Below are positions 12,807-25,900 of a stretch of 64,000 nt of DNA, in pieces. A program made the position numbers and the translations under genes. The notes beneath the pieces were generated by a model that saw only the letters and a list, made by a program, of their open reading frames with translations, ran no database searches and was not told the DNA's origin. The stretch's first letter is position 1, and each line of letters opens with the position of its first letter. The stretch is taken from positions 6,913,345 to 6,977,344 of the forward strand of contig NC_030683.2 of NCBI RefSeq assembly GCF_000004195.4, written 5' to 3'. The stretch comes from Xenopus tropicalis (lineage: Eukaryota; Chordata; Amphibia; Anura; Pipidae).

Positions 12807-13615
12807 CATTTTTAAAAATTGGAATTTGTTGCTATGGGACGCCATAGACTAGAGGATCCGGCTTCTGGTACATGACAACTCCCAGCTACTCCCAGAGTGT
12901 CAGTTGGAGAACCTGAGTGTAAAGGCCGTGTACATGAACAGAAGCAGCACTGAGCTACACATACACATGAGCACTCTTGGTTGCATTCATTCATAATTTC
13001 CTAATAATGAATCTGCCATAACATTTGCCACACTCCAGCGCTGTCAGAAGCACATTGTGATGTCTGTATAGGGTTCAATCAGACCAGTGCATAAGGCCAT
13101 GGATATTGTCCTCATAGTATGGCTTTATACAGTCCCCTGTGGCTCTCAGGCTACTTGGGTAACAAAAATGGACAACGATACAATAATTTGGCATCAAGAA
13201 CGCATGAATAGATCCTTTAGGTTCGGGATCCCCAAATTTTTTTACTCATGGACCACAATAAAATATAAAAAGAGTTGGTGAGCAACACGAGCATGCAAAG
13301 GGTGTGCATTAATTAACAAAGTGGAAAGCCTTCATCACCCTAGCTCACTTACATGTGTCCCAACAGTGTTTCTCACAATGCAGATGAAGTTTGTTCATGG
13401 CCCAAGGCTTGTTGTGACAGTAAATTCTTAGTTAATCCAAGTACAACCCGTGTGTGGCAGCGACTGTTATTGGTTTCCGTTGTTTTGGCCTCCAGCTGCT
13501 CTCATTGGCTTCTTACTGTTTTATTGCCAGGACCTTTCCTGGGAATCACGGTGATGATGAAACACTGAAATTGCTGCAATTCACCTTTTATTCTAGTGAA
13601 TGAGCATCTGTTGGT

Positions 13616-14132
13616 TTATGGTAAATCAGAACAATTCCAATCCCAGTTTGTAGACCGATATATTTTTGGGTAAGACTTTTCCCCTTGAACCTTATGCCCT
13701 CCCCCACGTGCCCCTATTGCAGTGGGGAACAGACATGTTGGGGAAGCACTGTTTGAGCACTGAAGGCAAAAACTGCCCGGCATATTCAGATGGGGCCTTA
13801 CCAGCGCTCTGTAAAGGGGAAGAATAACCCCCCCTCCCGTGAATCTACAGCTCAATACCCTGTTTGCCCTACAGCCGCTGCCTGGCATTGCTTGCTACAG
13901 CCAAGTATTATCTACAAGACTCCAAGGTCCTTCTGCTTTATTGAGCTGCCAAGTTCAGTCCCATTAAGGGTATAAGTGGGGGCATATTTGTACATCCCAG
14001 GTGCATGACCTTACATTTATCCACATTAAATCCCATCTGCCACTTAGCCGCCCAGATTGCCAGTTTGTCCTGCTGCACATACTTTATGTGAAAATATGGA
14101 AATTGGTAGTGATTTCCTGCTGATTCCTCCAT
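13616..14132 (-). mobile_element. CR1-type LINE reverse-transcriptase fragment
   Basis: Minus-strand translation shows WQMGFNVDKCKVMHLG and, in another frame, VILPLYRALVRPHLN, both typical of the C-terminal part of CR1/L2 reverse transcriptase. Frames are broken. A dead fragment, in opposite orientation to the next one. Confidence 0.75.
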
Positions 14133-14289
14133 ACTCCTGGGCGGCCCACCGGCCTCTGGGTCTTTCTTTTATGTCCAAACTTGGGTTTGATTTACTGATA
14201 TGGTGGAAAAGATGAAATTTGTTTATATTATGAGTTTAATATGCCTTATCTGGATAGTTTTATCATTTAGCATAAACTTTTTTTTTATT

Positions 14290-15720
14290 TCATGCTTAAG
14301 AACATTAAATGAGCTGAGCGCTGTGATTGCCAAACCTCTTCACTTAATTTTGAAAACTATAGGCCTGTTAGTCTGACATCAGTAGTAGGAAAGCTTTTGG
14401 AAGGGGTAATAAGGGATAGGGTACTTGAATACATTGCAGTTCACAATATTATAAGTTTGTGCCACATGGTTTTATGCGTAACAGATCTTGCCAGACTAAT
14501 TTAGTCGCCTTTTATGAGGAGGTGAGCAGGAACCTTGATGCTGGAATGGCAGTGGATGGGATCTACTTGGACTTTGCTAAAGCGTTTGATACAGTACCTC
14601 ACAGAAGGTTAATGATCAAATTAAGGAATATTGGCCTGAAACATGGTATTTGTAATTGGATAGAGAACTGGCTGAAGGATAGAGTACAAAGAGTGGGGTA
14701 AATGGAACATTTTCTAATTGGGCCAGTGTGGTTATTGGGTACCGCAGGGGTCAGTCCTTAGGCCTTTGCTTTTTAACTTGTTTATTAATGACCTGGAGGG
14801 GGGCATAGACAGTACTGTTATTTTTACCTATTTTTGCTGATGACACAAAATTGTGCAAAACTATAAGTTCCATGCAGGATGTGCCGCTTTGCAGAGCGAT
14901 TTGATAAAACTGGAAAACTGGGCAGAAAATGGAAAATGAGGGTCAAAATTGGAAGATTATGCACTTTGGTAGAAATAATATAAATGCAAGTTATACACTA
15001 AATGGTAGTTTGTTGGGGGTTTCCTTAATGGGGAAGGATCTGGGGTTTTTTTGTGGATAACAAGTTGTCTAATTCCAGGCAGTGTCATTCTTGGCTACTA
15101 AAGCAAATAAAGTGCTGTCTTGTATAAAAAATGGCATTGACTCAAGGGATGAGAACATAATTTTGCCCCTTTATAAGTCCCTGGTAAGGCCTCACCCTGA
15201 GTATGGGGGGCAGTTTTGGGCTCCAGTCCTTAAGAAGGATATTAATGAGCTGGAGAGAGTGCAGAGACTGCAACTAAACTGGTTAAGGGGATGGAAGGGT
15301 TAAACTATGAGGTGAGACTGTCAAGGTTGGGGTTGTTTTCTCTGGAAAAGAGGCGCTTGCGAGGGGACATGATTACTCTGTACAAGTACATTAGAGGGGA
15401 TTATAGGCAGATGGGGGGTTCTTTTTTCCCATGAAAACAATCAGCGCACCAGAGGTCACCCCTTTAGATTAGAGGAACAGAGCTTCCATTTGAAGCAGCG
15501 TAGGTGGTTCCTCACAGTGAGGGGGTTGGGGAATGCCCTGCCGGGGGATGTTGGGTAGGGGGTTCCTCACGGTGAGGGCAGTGAGGTTGGGAAATACCCT
15601 TCCTAGTAATGTGGTAATGGCAGATTCTGTTAATGCCTATAAGAGGGGCCTGGATGAGTTCTTGAACAAGCAGAATATCCAAGGCTATTGTGATACTAAT
15701 ATCTACAGTTAGTATTAGTT
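14290..15720 (+). mobile_element. CR1-type LINE fragment downstream of gene B
   Basis: Plus-strand pieces in several frames: GFMRNRSCQTNLVAFYEEV, DGIYLDFAKAFDTVPHRRL, a broken FADDTKL segment (the catalytic F-A-D-D box) and NIILPLYKSLVRPHPEYG. It then reads NAYKRGLDEFLNKQNIQGYC near 15,650. Multiple frameshifts make it inactive. About two copies of a 63-bp repeat lie at 15,498-15,610. Confidence 0.85.
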
Positions 15721-16439
15721 GTTGTATTTATAGTTTATGTATGTGAGTGTATAGCTATATATAGGTTTGTGGGTGCTGGGTTTACTTGGAAGGGTTGGCT
15801 TTTTGTGTAGTAGTGAGTGTAACTGGATGGTAGATGAAAAAGATAATTCTATATCATGGAAACATCTAGCTTAATTAATCATCTGAAGAAGTATTAGTAT
15901 TCCTGATGCAAATCCAATCTCCAAAAAATCTTAGGTGCTGCCTCATTATATTCCTGTTTGGAAAATAGATCCCTCCACTGAGTTTAGGCTGCCGGAACTT
16001 AAACATAGCAATCTGGGGCTTCTCCCCCCCAAATGAATTCATGTAACATTCTGTTTATCAGGGTGAAATCTTTAGGTTTCATATAATAGGGAGGACTCTG
16101 AAGCCTGTAGAGTAATTTGGGAAAATTCAGGTATCATGTTGCTGAGATATGCACGATTAATTGCGCATTAACGGGTTGGTAAGAGACAAAGTTCAGGGGC
16201 ACCAGGAGATGCGCCCATTAGTCACATCCGTTATAGACATTTTGCTTCATGTTATAGTTCAGCCTCTCTTTCCCAGTACCCAAGGTACCCAACCCAGGGC
16301 ATTCTCATCAGCTCTGATATTGTCAGAATATTCTGCACTGGAGAAATTTCTATTGAATTGTAATTTTGTAGTTCTACATAAATGGCCACTCTCAAGAAAA
16401 TAAAGAGACACATTTGGAAAGTGACAAAATATATTTAAT

Positions 16440-16445
16440 TTTATT
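16440..16445 (-). promoter_or_regulatory. Gene B poly(A) signal
   Basis: AATAAA on the minus strand, 77 nt after the stop codon, in a conserved CACATAATAAAATTAAAT context found after exon 36 in all three copies. Confidence 0.75.
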
Positions 16446-16522
16446 ATGTGCAAATACATGGTAACATCTGTGTGATATTTTTGTTCAACTTAATGAATCT
16501 GCTAATGGTGCCTGCTGGGATC

Positions 16523-17382
16523 TCATTTTGCGTTGCCTTTGTCTCCATCTGGGGAGAAACAGAGCCTGGGTGAGTGAGACAGATACTGCCCATACAGCTA
16601 TAGGTTACTCTACTAACCTTCATAGAGTTCCCCTGGTTGGAGGAGAAGATACAGAAGAGTAAAAACCATTGATAAAGATCAAAAGATCCCTGGAGCTGGG
16701 CCAAAATGTTTTTGAAATTATGATATCAAGAAGTCAAAATTATAATAAACGAATCTCAAAACTTTGAGATTTGACTTTGAAGATTAAAAGTGTCTTTTAA
16801 TTTCCCCCAACATGTATATTATTGGGGGGAGGAATTAAGAAATAGTTGGATTATTTTTGGGTAGATAAGGAGACACACAACTAATCTTCTATGGAAGGTT
16901 ACAATAAAACCCTACTAGAGACCTACAAACATCTGGAAATAGTTATAGAAGTTGGATAGGGAACAAAATCAATACACTGACTAATTTGCAATATAGCCAC
17001 GAGGAGGCCCATTTATCAGCTATTTTTTGTGGTTTTAGTTGGTTTTAAAACTACGATTAAACTCACTTTCTCTAGAACCAATTGGCAACAGGGCAGCTGT
17101 CCATTGACTTCTATATGAACTCAACAACTTTTAATTGGAGACGTTTGTATAAGAGGTTTTTACTAGTTGAGACACACCAGCGATCACAAAAAAATCATGT
17201 TTTTTAACACAAACAATTTGAGATTTAGCTCAAAAAGACACAAATCGTGGGACAAAATAGAATATAAATAAATGCCCCCTGTAGTCTGAATGATTGACCC
17301 AAACGATGGACGAGGGGTTGAAAATGTAACATTAAAATGGCACAGTTGGGCAGGGTTGCCTTTAATGCTAAGTGTTGTGGTG

Positions 17383-17437
<55 letters not shown>

Positions 17438-17454
17438 GATAGATAAATAGATGT

Positions 17455-17487
<33 letters not shown>

Positions 17488-17518
17488 GAATAGATAGATA
17501 GATGATTGATAGATAGAT

Positions 17519-17566
<48 letters not shown>

Positions 17567-19996
17567 TGGAAGCACATAGCAATGTATACAATATATCTCA
17601 ACATGGTACTTTATATTACAGACCGGCCATACCCAAACAATAGAAATACATTATTCCAGTCTGTTCTATCTATATATGGAGAGCCATTCATTTCAAGAGA
17701 ATGTATATGAACTCCACAAAACACATGAACTGACATTGGCAGGGGGTTCTTACCAGCGCTGCAGGGGGAGTTGTACTCGGCAACTGTCTCTTCTCCTGGA
17801 AGTGGAGCAAGAACAGCACATAGATATAATGTGAAGATATTATTATACACAGCGCTGTACAGTTTTACAATACAGTTAAGGTTTATAGAAGGGAGTCACA
17901 GTGTAATGAGACAATATAAATATACAGAGATTATGCACCGTGGGGTGAGAGACATAGGAGGGAGGAGATTCCTGCCCCATAGAGCTTACAATCTAACAGT
18001 CAGTGGGATCAGAAACCAACATAGAGAATGATGTGATGTGTAATTAGAATAAGCTGCAATTTCATTAGTTCTCAAAACGATTCCATTACCAGTGAGTTAT
18101 TTCAGTCCAACCCACATTGCACAGAAGGGCAGGGCGGGGGTTGGTTTGACAGATCTCAGCCCATTGTTCACCTTCGTGGCACTAAATATACACAATGGTG
18201 TGATCATGATTTGGTTAAATGTGGGGACACGGTGGGGCACAGTGAGGTCTCTATCTTAGTCTATTTTCCTTGTAAACTTTGCAAATCCCTTACATACATC
18301 TTGGGTTGGGGTTTTCTATGTCCAAAAGGGTTTCAGTCCCTGAGGAGCCCCTTACCTGTCTCATAATAATCATAGACCTTCACCGTGGCCGGCTTTAGGT
18401 TCTTCACCTCAATGTCTTGTTCCACCATGAAGGAGAGATGGAGCGGCTCATGTCCCAGCTGGGGGAGAGTGAGGGAGACACCAACATCTCACATTGCAAA
18501 TGGACTTAATAACCATAACAGCATATTTTATTCTTGAGTCTACATGATTGAAAGGTGTAAAGGAAGAGTGAAGTAGAAAGTAATGTTGGCCCATTAGATG
18601 CTACCCAACTTGTGTTTGTCCCTTTGCTCCCAGCGCCCCTAGTGGCTGAATATTCTGCCTATGTGCCCTGCCCATGTGCTGACCCTTACACAGTGGGTGA
18701 AACTTAGTTGCAAATTGACTTTATTCACAGCCAAAACCAATTTTTTTTCATCCCAAGAACCGGTCACTATGACATTGGAATGATGACAAAGACCAGTTCC
18801 CTGTGTGGCACCTATATTCAGCTGATTGAAAATGACCCCTATACAGTAGGTACTAGATATTATCCCCATTAAAGTACTATGTGTCATGTGATGCCTATTA
18901 ACATTAGCTGGGGGTATGGACATATGAACATATACACACATATCTATAATACTATGAATCTAACAGTAAAGTTAAAGAGAAGGTCCAAGTGCTGACCCAT
19001 GTAACTCTGTTATTTAGCTTTGTGTTTATCTTACTATATCAGGCAGGTCACTATTTAACACAATGCAGAGGAATTAGATACACAGAGAAAGACCAGTGGG
19101 CCCTAAAGTCACTCACCTCATCTAAGTATAATGTCACCATGTCTGTCTGCATCTCACTCCGCTTTATGGTTCTGCTCTTCTCCAGCTGTGAAAGGAACCC
19201 AAGTCTGAGAGCAAAGTCCAACAAAACAAACACTTTGACTACACAGATGTCTGACCCTATTGGTGCAATTCAACCCCCTGAGTAAATGGCTCTCAGGCCT
19301 CATAATCATTTGTACCCTAATGCATCTAATAGCATAAACACATTTAAAACCCACCCAAGCAGGACACAGGGACTACTAATTGGGCTTCAGAGAACTGGGA
19401 CTCACTTCTCTGACTGAGCTCTTCACTGGGATAAATCCAGAGAGCATCTTACACTCGATCACCGCCATGTTGGATTTCTCCCGAGATCCTGTATATCTGC
19501 ATGAATACAGGGAGAGTCAAACAAAGAACAACTTTATTAGGTAAAGGGATAATACAGTGGGTTCAACTGAACATGAGTCAGTACTGTACAGAAGAATATA
19601 CACTTTAATGTCATATTAAGGTCAGTTACAGTAAAGACATTAAATGGTAATAATTGGCCGTATTCAGGTGAAGGTCCAACAACCTCTTCTCTATCTAAAC
19701 AGTAGACAGGACATGGGTATGGGTAGGCAATAAATAGGAACAGCTGGACACAGAGCACTGATTTACACCATATATTAGTGCATCACATGGCGTATGTAGC
19801 ATTAGAAATACAGTAATGGCCAACTGTGGGACAGCCCAGTGTAAGTGTAACAATAAAAAGAGAATACTCACTGGGCAGTCACGCTCAACTTCAGCACTTT
19901 TAGTGGATCTTGAGGACATTTGTCTGGTTCTGTCTCCACTCGTACCGAGAAGGTGGCGTCACTTCTAGGTGGGGGGATGTTGTATCTCAGGACAGT
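16523..19996 (-). CDS. a2m: Gene B exons 31-36: receptor-binding domain and C-terminus
   Basis: Exons: 31, 19872-19996; 32, 19406-19496; 33, 19117-19185; 34, 18356-18458; 35, 17754-17795; 36, 16523-16548 coding. This is the C-terminal domain that binds LRP1-type receptors after the inhibitor has trapped a protease. Exon 32 reads [22 protein letters not shown]. In human A2M two lysines in KPTVK are key for receptor binding; here the segment is KSSVR, so the first Lys is kept and the second is Arg. Exon 34 ends [14 protein letters not shown] and exon 35 reads [13 protein letters not shown]. Exon 36 adds DGDKGNAK and the stop at 16523-16525. The 3' UTR is short, with AATAAA about 80 nt past the stop. 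Confidence 0.92.
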
Positions 19997-22900
19997 CTGT
20001 GGGACGAGAACTGAATCAGACTGGGAATCTATCAGATTGAGGAATAGTAAGAGAGTGAGTGTCCCCTCACCTGTACATACACACAGCCGCTCCCAGTGGC
20101 TGACAGAGAGTACTCCCCAGGGATATCTGGCAGTGAGGCTTTCTGTAGCAGGAGCCGGTTAGTCTGATCCACATGGAACTGTTGATGGAACCCAGTCTTG
20201 GAAGTGACTGTGACTGTGACATCTCCCTTGTCAGAGAATGTGGCCTCGGCATACTCAGCAAGAGCCTGTAGAGCTACAACCGTGTCCTGATAGACGTATA
20301 GATAGATAAAGGTGTAGATAGAGGTGTCGATGATAAAAAAAACTAAAACACAAGTTGCCTGATTTGAAAGAGCTGATGATGAAAGTCACAAATACACAGA
20401 CACAAAGTTGAAGGATAAATTTTTAGGAATGAAGATATTTGAGATAAATCGGTGCCTGAGTGAGAATCTCAGTCTGGTGTTGGGAAGATTAGGAAACATT
20501 TTTGTTATAAAATGTATTAAAATTGCAGGTATCACTTAGTACATTCATTTGATGTTTCCTACAGTTACCTGAGTAGAAGAGAACCCCCCATAAGGATTTT
20601 GCTGCTTGCTCAACCAGTTGACTATCTCAGAAGCTTTGCCCAGGTCCTTGTTGGGGCCAGAGAGAAGGGCCAGCAGCACATAGGAGGTTAACTCCACCTC
20701 GGCTGAGGGAGCGCGGTACCAGTATGGGAGGGCAGAGGGCACTGTGGCAGGTTTCCTCTCCCAGTGTAACTGTCCTTCTGTGGATAGAAAAGGGAACATC
20801 TTGCCAGACTAGGCCTCCGAGTGCAGAATATATATGTATGCCTGAATTACAACTGCTCCTGTCTTTGCTTTTCCACCTTAATCTCTGCTCTGTCTTCTCA
20901 GCAGGGCACAGTAGCATTCAAATATTGTACCAGCCCATAACCATCTAACAACCCCCCCAGCAGTACGCAGTGTGAATTATCTGCAAGTTGGGCCCAGTCT
21001 GGCCAATCATTTTCTTTTCTACTTTTAATGCTGCTCCTCATCCTCCTCTTCTGCCTCATGTTCCTTTATTCAGTGTGGGGGCTGGTAGCCGGCCAAGAAA
21101 TGATATTCATCCACTGCCTTCTAGTCCATTTCTAATATTTGCAGTTTCTGAATCGGTTTATTATTTGGGACAGTTTAAGAAACAACGAACCAAGATAAGG
21201 TATATGAGCTGCTCAGTCTTGGTCTCCTACTACTACAAGTTGCAATCTGCTAGGTTCTAAGTGACCAACCATTTTTGTTTAAATGGTGTCTGGACATGAT
21301 GAGAGAAAATGTGAAAACTCACTGGCTGCCTCTCTATGCCCCAGGGAAGCCACATAAATTACAAGTACCACTGTCATCCTTACTGTGATGCCAGTAGGGG
21401 GTATTAAATACATTAGAAGCGCATGGCTGGCGAGTGTAAAAATGTATTGCCACCACCAGAAGTAGAACAATTCAGAGTCTGGTGCAAGTGATCTGTTTTA
21501 CCCCACCAGCACTGAACATCTAATGTACTTAATACATCTCAGTGTATAAAGAGTAGATTAAAATGTGACGGCCCATTGGTGCACTCTAAAAATATCTTTG
21601 TTGTTCTGAAATACACAGAGGTAAGAGATGCTACATACCATTCATTACAGCCTTCTCCTCCAGTTTAGCCAGCAGCATCTCCCTGAGTTCAGTATCGTTA
21701 CTCAGAGTGAAAGTGTAGGCCAGCAGAGCCTGGGTGTACACACTGCTCACATCTTTGGCAGCCTTCCTCAGGCAGGATAAAGCATCTGCAACTACTGGGT
21801 CCTACAGAAAGAGACAGGGGTAACAGGATGTTTGTTCATTGCCTGTACAGAGATAAATGATATAATTATGCCAATATATAGAGCAGAGAGACACCATAGC
21901 CATGGAGCACCTTGTAGGAAATAGGTAATAACTTGGGAATAACTTCCTGCATCTGGACCACTTACCTGTACAGATACCCCAGCTTCCAGCAAAGCCATTG
22001 TTACATAAGCAGAGAGAGAGGTTTCATCATCTATTCCTCCCTGTAACACACACACATGGTGTTGGTACCAGTGATACCGGCACAGAAGCCAACACTATAA
22101 CACTTGGTACTGGCAGGAGTATCATGGCTGAAGTACCTTCATAGCATTATTGAAGAGTCTCCCCACACTCCGGAAGCAGCCGTTCTCGTTACGATTGTTC
22201 TTCAGCCAAGAGAAGGAATGGCTTAGGTGGCTTTCATCTATGAAGATGTAGGGACGAGCCTTGTTGAAGGACTTCACTACAAATGCAGTCAGCCTGTGCG
22301 GGGAGAAGGGCACCAGGGAACACACAAAGGAGTCAGAATTCAAAACATGCAGAATAGAACTGATAATACCGACATATTCACAAGCTTTAATATGATTTCA
22401 TAAAAAATATTTTATGGTGAAATTAAGGGCATGGAAAAGCTGCCTAGGGTAGATTCCAACACTTAAGTTTATGGATAGAGTTATATCTGCAGACATGTAA
22501 TATATTTTTTACTAAAACACCCCCAGTAGAAAATGAAAGGGCAGATATAGTGTGATGTGTAAGGAGTATGAACCAGGCAATATCTTCCCCCCATGAGGTT
22601 TATGCCCTTCACAATACAGAAGTTGGCTCCCTACGTACTCACCATGTGTTTCCTTCTTTGTCACTCTGCCCAAATGCGCTGTATGAGCCGTCATTCCGTT
22701 TGTATGTCAGCTGTCTCTGGTACCCTGAGCAGGAACAGGTTTTATAGCCCAATATAAATAGTTATACATTAGCTCTAATGATACTAGTAACAGGAGACAG
22801 CAGAAATGTTCCCTTTTGCTGTACTGCAGAGGCCCTGCTCAATACAGTGATCTTAGCCCCTTAGATCTTTCTTTATAAATAAAACATAACAAACTAAGAA

Positions 22901-25900
22901 AATGTAACCAGGACCTAATCAAGAAAGAGAGAAAAGGCAAACAGGGCCAGAGCTCAGGGAATAGGGGGAACTGAATGAAACTAAATCCCTCACCGCTTTC
23001 AAGGAAGCGTTTGGCTTTGCTCTGGATCTCAGGGCTCAGTTGGTGAGTCTTTGTCAGATACTGAAGAATGAAGATATTGGGGGCAAAGAGAACCATGTTC
23101 TGCTCCCCACATCCATACGGCATGGCCAGGAGCCGGTCCAGGTTCTGCATGGCTGTTCCCATCAGGTCTCCTGTAGGAAACAGATGAGAATCCAGCAGAT
23201 GCTTGACAAGATCAACACTTGGGTTCTTCTCCCACAGGTTAGTGAATTTTTAGACTTTTTAAAACAAAATTCCATGAAGAAGTCCTCACCCAAGATTCTT
23301 TGATAGATACAAGATGGATTAATGGCCAGCCAATTGGTTTGGCCCCATACAAAGGCCAATTGGTTTCCAGCTTAGTTTGGAGTGTTCCAATTAGCATTGT
23401 ATGTCCACTGTAGAAAATATAATCTTTTCTGTAACCTCTTGGAAACATAAAGTCCCTCTTTGAGAGTACTAGTGCTTTTAAACAAGTAGATTTGGGACAT
23501 TTTTGGTTCAAGCCCCCACTCTGTCCAACAAACTAGGCCCAACATTGCATCAGTTGCATCAGGCCCCATTCAGTTCATAACAATGTTTAGATATATGAAA
23601 ACTTTACAGTTTCAAACAAAGTTCCAACAGCACATAACTATTCAAGTGAATGTTCCCCCTAATTGATAAAGATGGGTTTCCGGGGGTATCAAGGAGTGCA
23701 TTCTAGCCACTGCTCTGTACCCCACTATGGGAGGCGCCCCACAGTTTGAGGGCATCAGCTTTGAAACTGTTAGAGAAATAGAATGTAGGGGACTCTTACC
23801 TAGGACTGTGGCATATGCTCTTTCTGAATCCTTCAGAATATTTTCAGGAACCTTAAGGGATATCTCCTCTGTTTTAGGGTGTTCTAGAACAAAACATCAC
23901 AGAAATATTGTATATTCAGGAAGATGGAGCCCAGGCCTCCCATGCACATATAGCAATTATCAACAGTCAGGCACATTATATAGACAGAGCCGCCATGAAA
24001 GGTTTATTCTGGGCACTGTGGGCATAAAGATGCTGTGAATGGGATCAATAATGGCAGGACTGTATCACTAATACATTTCTTTCTTCAGCAAATTATACAG
24101 CTGAATTTAGAAACTCAAAGAGCTTAAATGTGCTTTTAAACTAGAAAAAAAGAACTAAAAAGAAATAAACTATAAACATTTTTTTTATAGAAAACCTATG
24201 AAATCCTTGGATGTAGCGTGTTTTTCTGTAGAACCTCTAGTGAGAATGTGCCAGCTCCCAAACTGGTACTGGCACAAACACTTTGTACTCACAAGAGTGA
24301 TTTAAAGGGGCGGGGAAACAAATCCAGAACTAATAAACACATTCCCCATTGGCCGCACGTTCATCCAATCAACAACTTACCTTCTCCAGCTTGGCAGCAG
24401 AGCAGAGAGCTGTGAGATTTCTCTTCCAGGACTCCCCCCGGCTGCCGATACATATATATTAATCAGTTAACATATAGATATAAGAAATGATATACAAATT
24501 GAAATATGTTGGATTGACATCTATTATAAATCACCATAAACAGGAATAAAAATTAATAAAGAGGATAACATGAGTTCTAAATGGACTAGTACATCATCGC
24601 TTGTGCCCCCTATTCCCTATTACAACTCATATTTCCATTAGTTTCCTGTATTTTTCACAAAGTTGTATCACGCTATTCAACCACTGTGGCCAAAAGTAAT
24701 CTTTGCACAGAGCTGCCCCAAACAAATACACTGATCCGGATCATATAAAACTCAGCAGCTGCTACAGAAACTCAGAAGATGACATTACGGTTGTACATTT
24801 CCAGAACCCAGAGCCCCCCAGGAGCCGTACCTGCACCAGTAGGGGCTTAACCACAGTGTCCGACCTCCCCTGCTTGGGGACAATAGGGAATTCATTATTG
24901 CACAAGTCCTGAGTATCCAGAGCCTCGGTCTTTACCGTCACATTCACCTCCCCTGGTGACATTGAGAGGAAAGATAATGAGATGGTTTAGAGAATAAGGG
25001 AAGAGAAGGCAGAGAGATAAGCAGTGTAACAGGGGCATTCTGCACTAAGGGAACCAGTCCCACATTTACCCCTCCCAGTATATCAGATTTGGTTTTATTG
25101 TCATCACAACCATATACAGATACATAGGGGCAGATTTATCAAAGTGTGAAATTAGAGCTCACCAAAGAACATCTCACCCATGTTGGAGGCTTTAAGGTTC
25201 TATATATGTGTGTGTGAGAGCCCCTGAGCCATATCTCACCCAGGTTGAAGGCTATAAGGTTCTATATATATGTGTGAGAGCCCCTGAGCCATATCTCACC
25301 CAGGTTGGAGGCTTTAAGGTTCTATATATGTGTGTGAGCTCCTGAGCCATATCTCACCCAGGTTGGAGGTTTTAAGGTTCTATATGTGTGTGTGTGAGAG
25401 CTCCTGAGCCATATCTCACCCAAGTTGGAGGGTTTAAGGTTCTATATATGTGTGTGAGAGCCCCTGAGCCATATCTCACCCAGGTTGGAGGTTTTAAGGT
25501 TCCAGTAGAAGGTCTTGCTTTCCTCTGCACAGATACAGCTGCTATACTGACAGTCAGTACATGGTTCCAGCTCTAACTCTTGTGAAGGCAGCAGGGTGGT
25601 CTGAACCTGTTAGCAAGGAAGAGATCAAATCTGAGGCTTATACCAAAAGAAAATACAATATACAGTAATTTTGTGGAGGGAGTGGCCCTGATAGTAACTC
25701 AAACATATGAGTAAATCTTGATGTAACCATTGGACATAAGTAGTTACAGACAAAAAAGTTACATGTCTTTATATCTATAAAGGGGCACTTTGTCCTATGC
25801 ATTTGTTCCTTGACTATAGGAGTAATACTACCAGGTTATTTAACTGATTAGAATTATAAATCAGTACAAACTGTCACTGTAGTCTACAAAGCCCTCATTG

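Noticed and set aside
14459..14701. Reverse-transcriptase frame as a possible host gene
   Set aside because: It is the catalytic part of a frameshifted CR1 LINE, present in each array unit.
17225..17604. Tyr/Ile/Leu/Ser repeat frames near exon 35
   Set aside because: Translation of the GATA microsatellite.
20627..20917. Alternative minus-strand frame over exon 29
   Set aside because: A shifted frame of the true exon, which carries [14 protein letters not shown].
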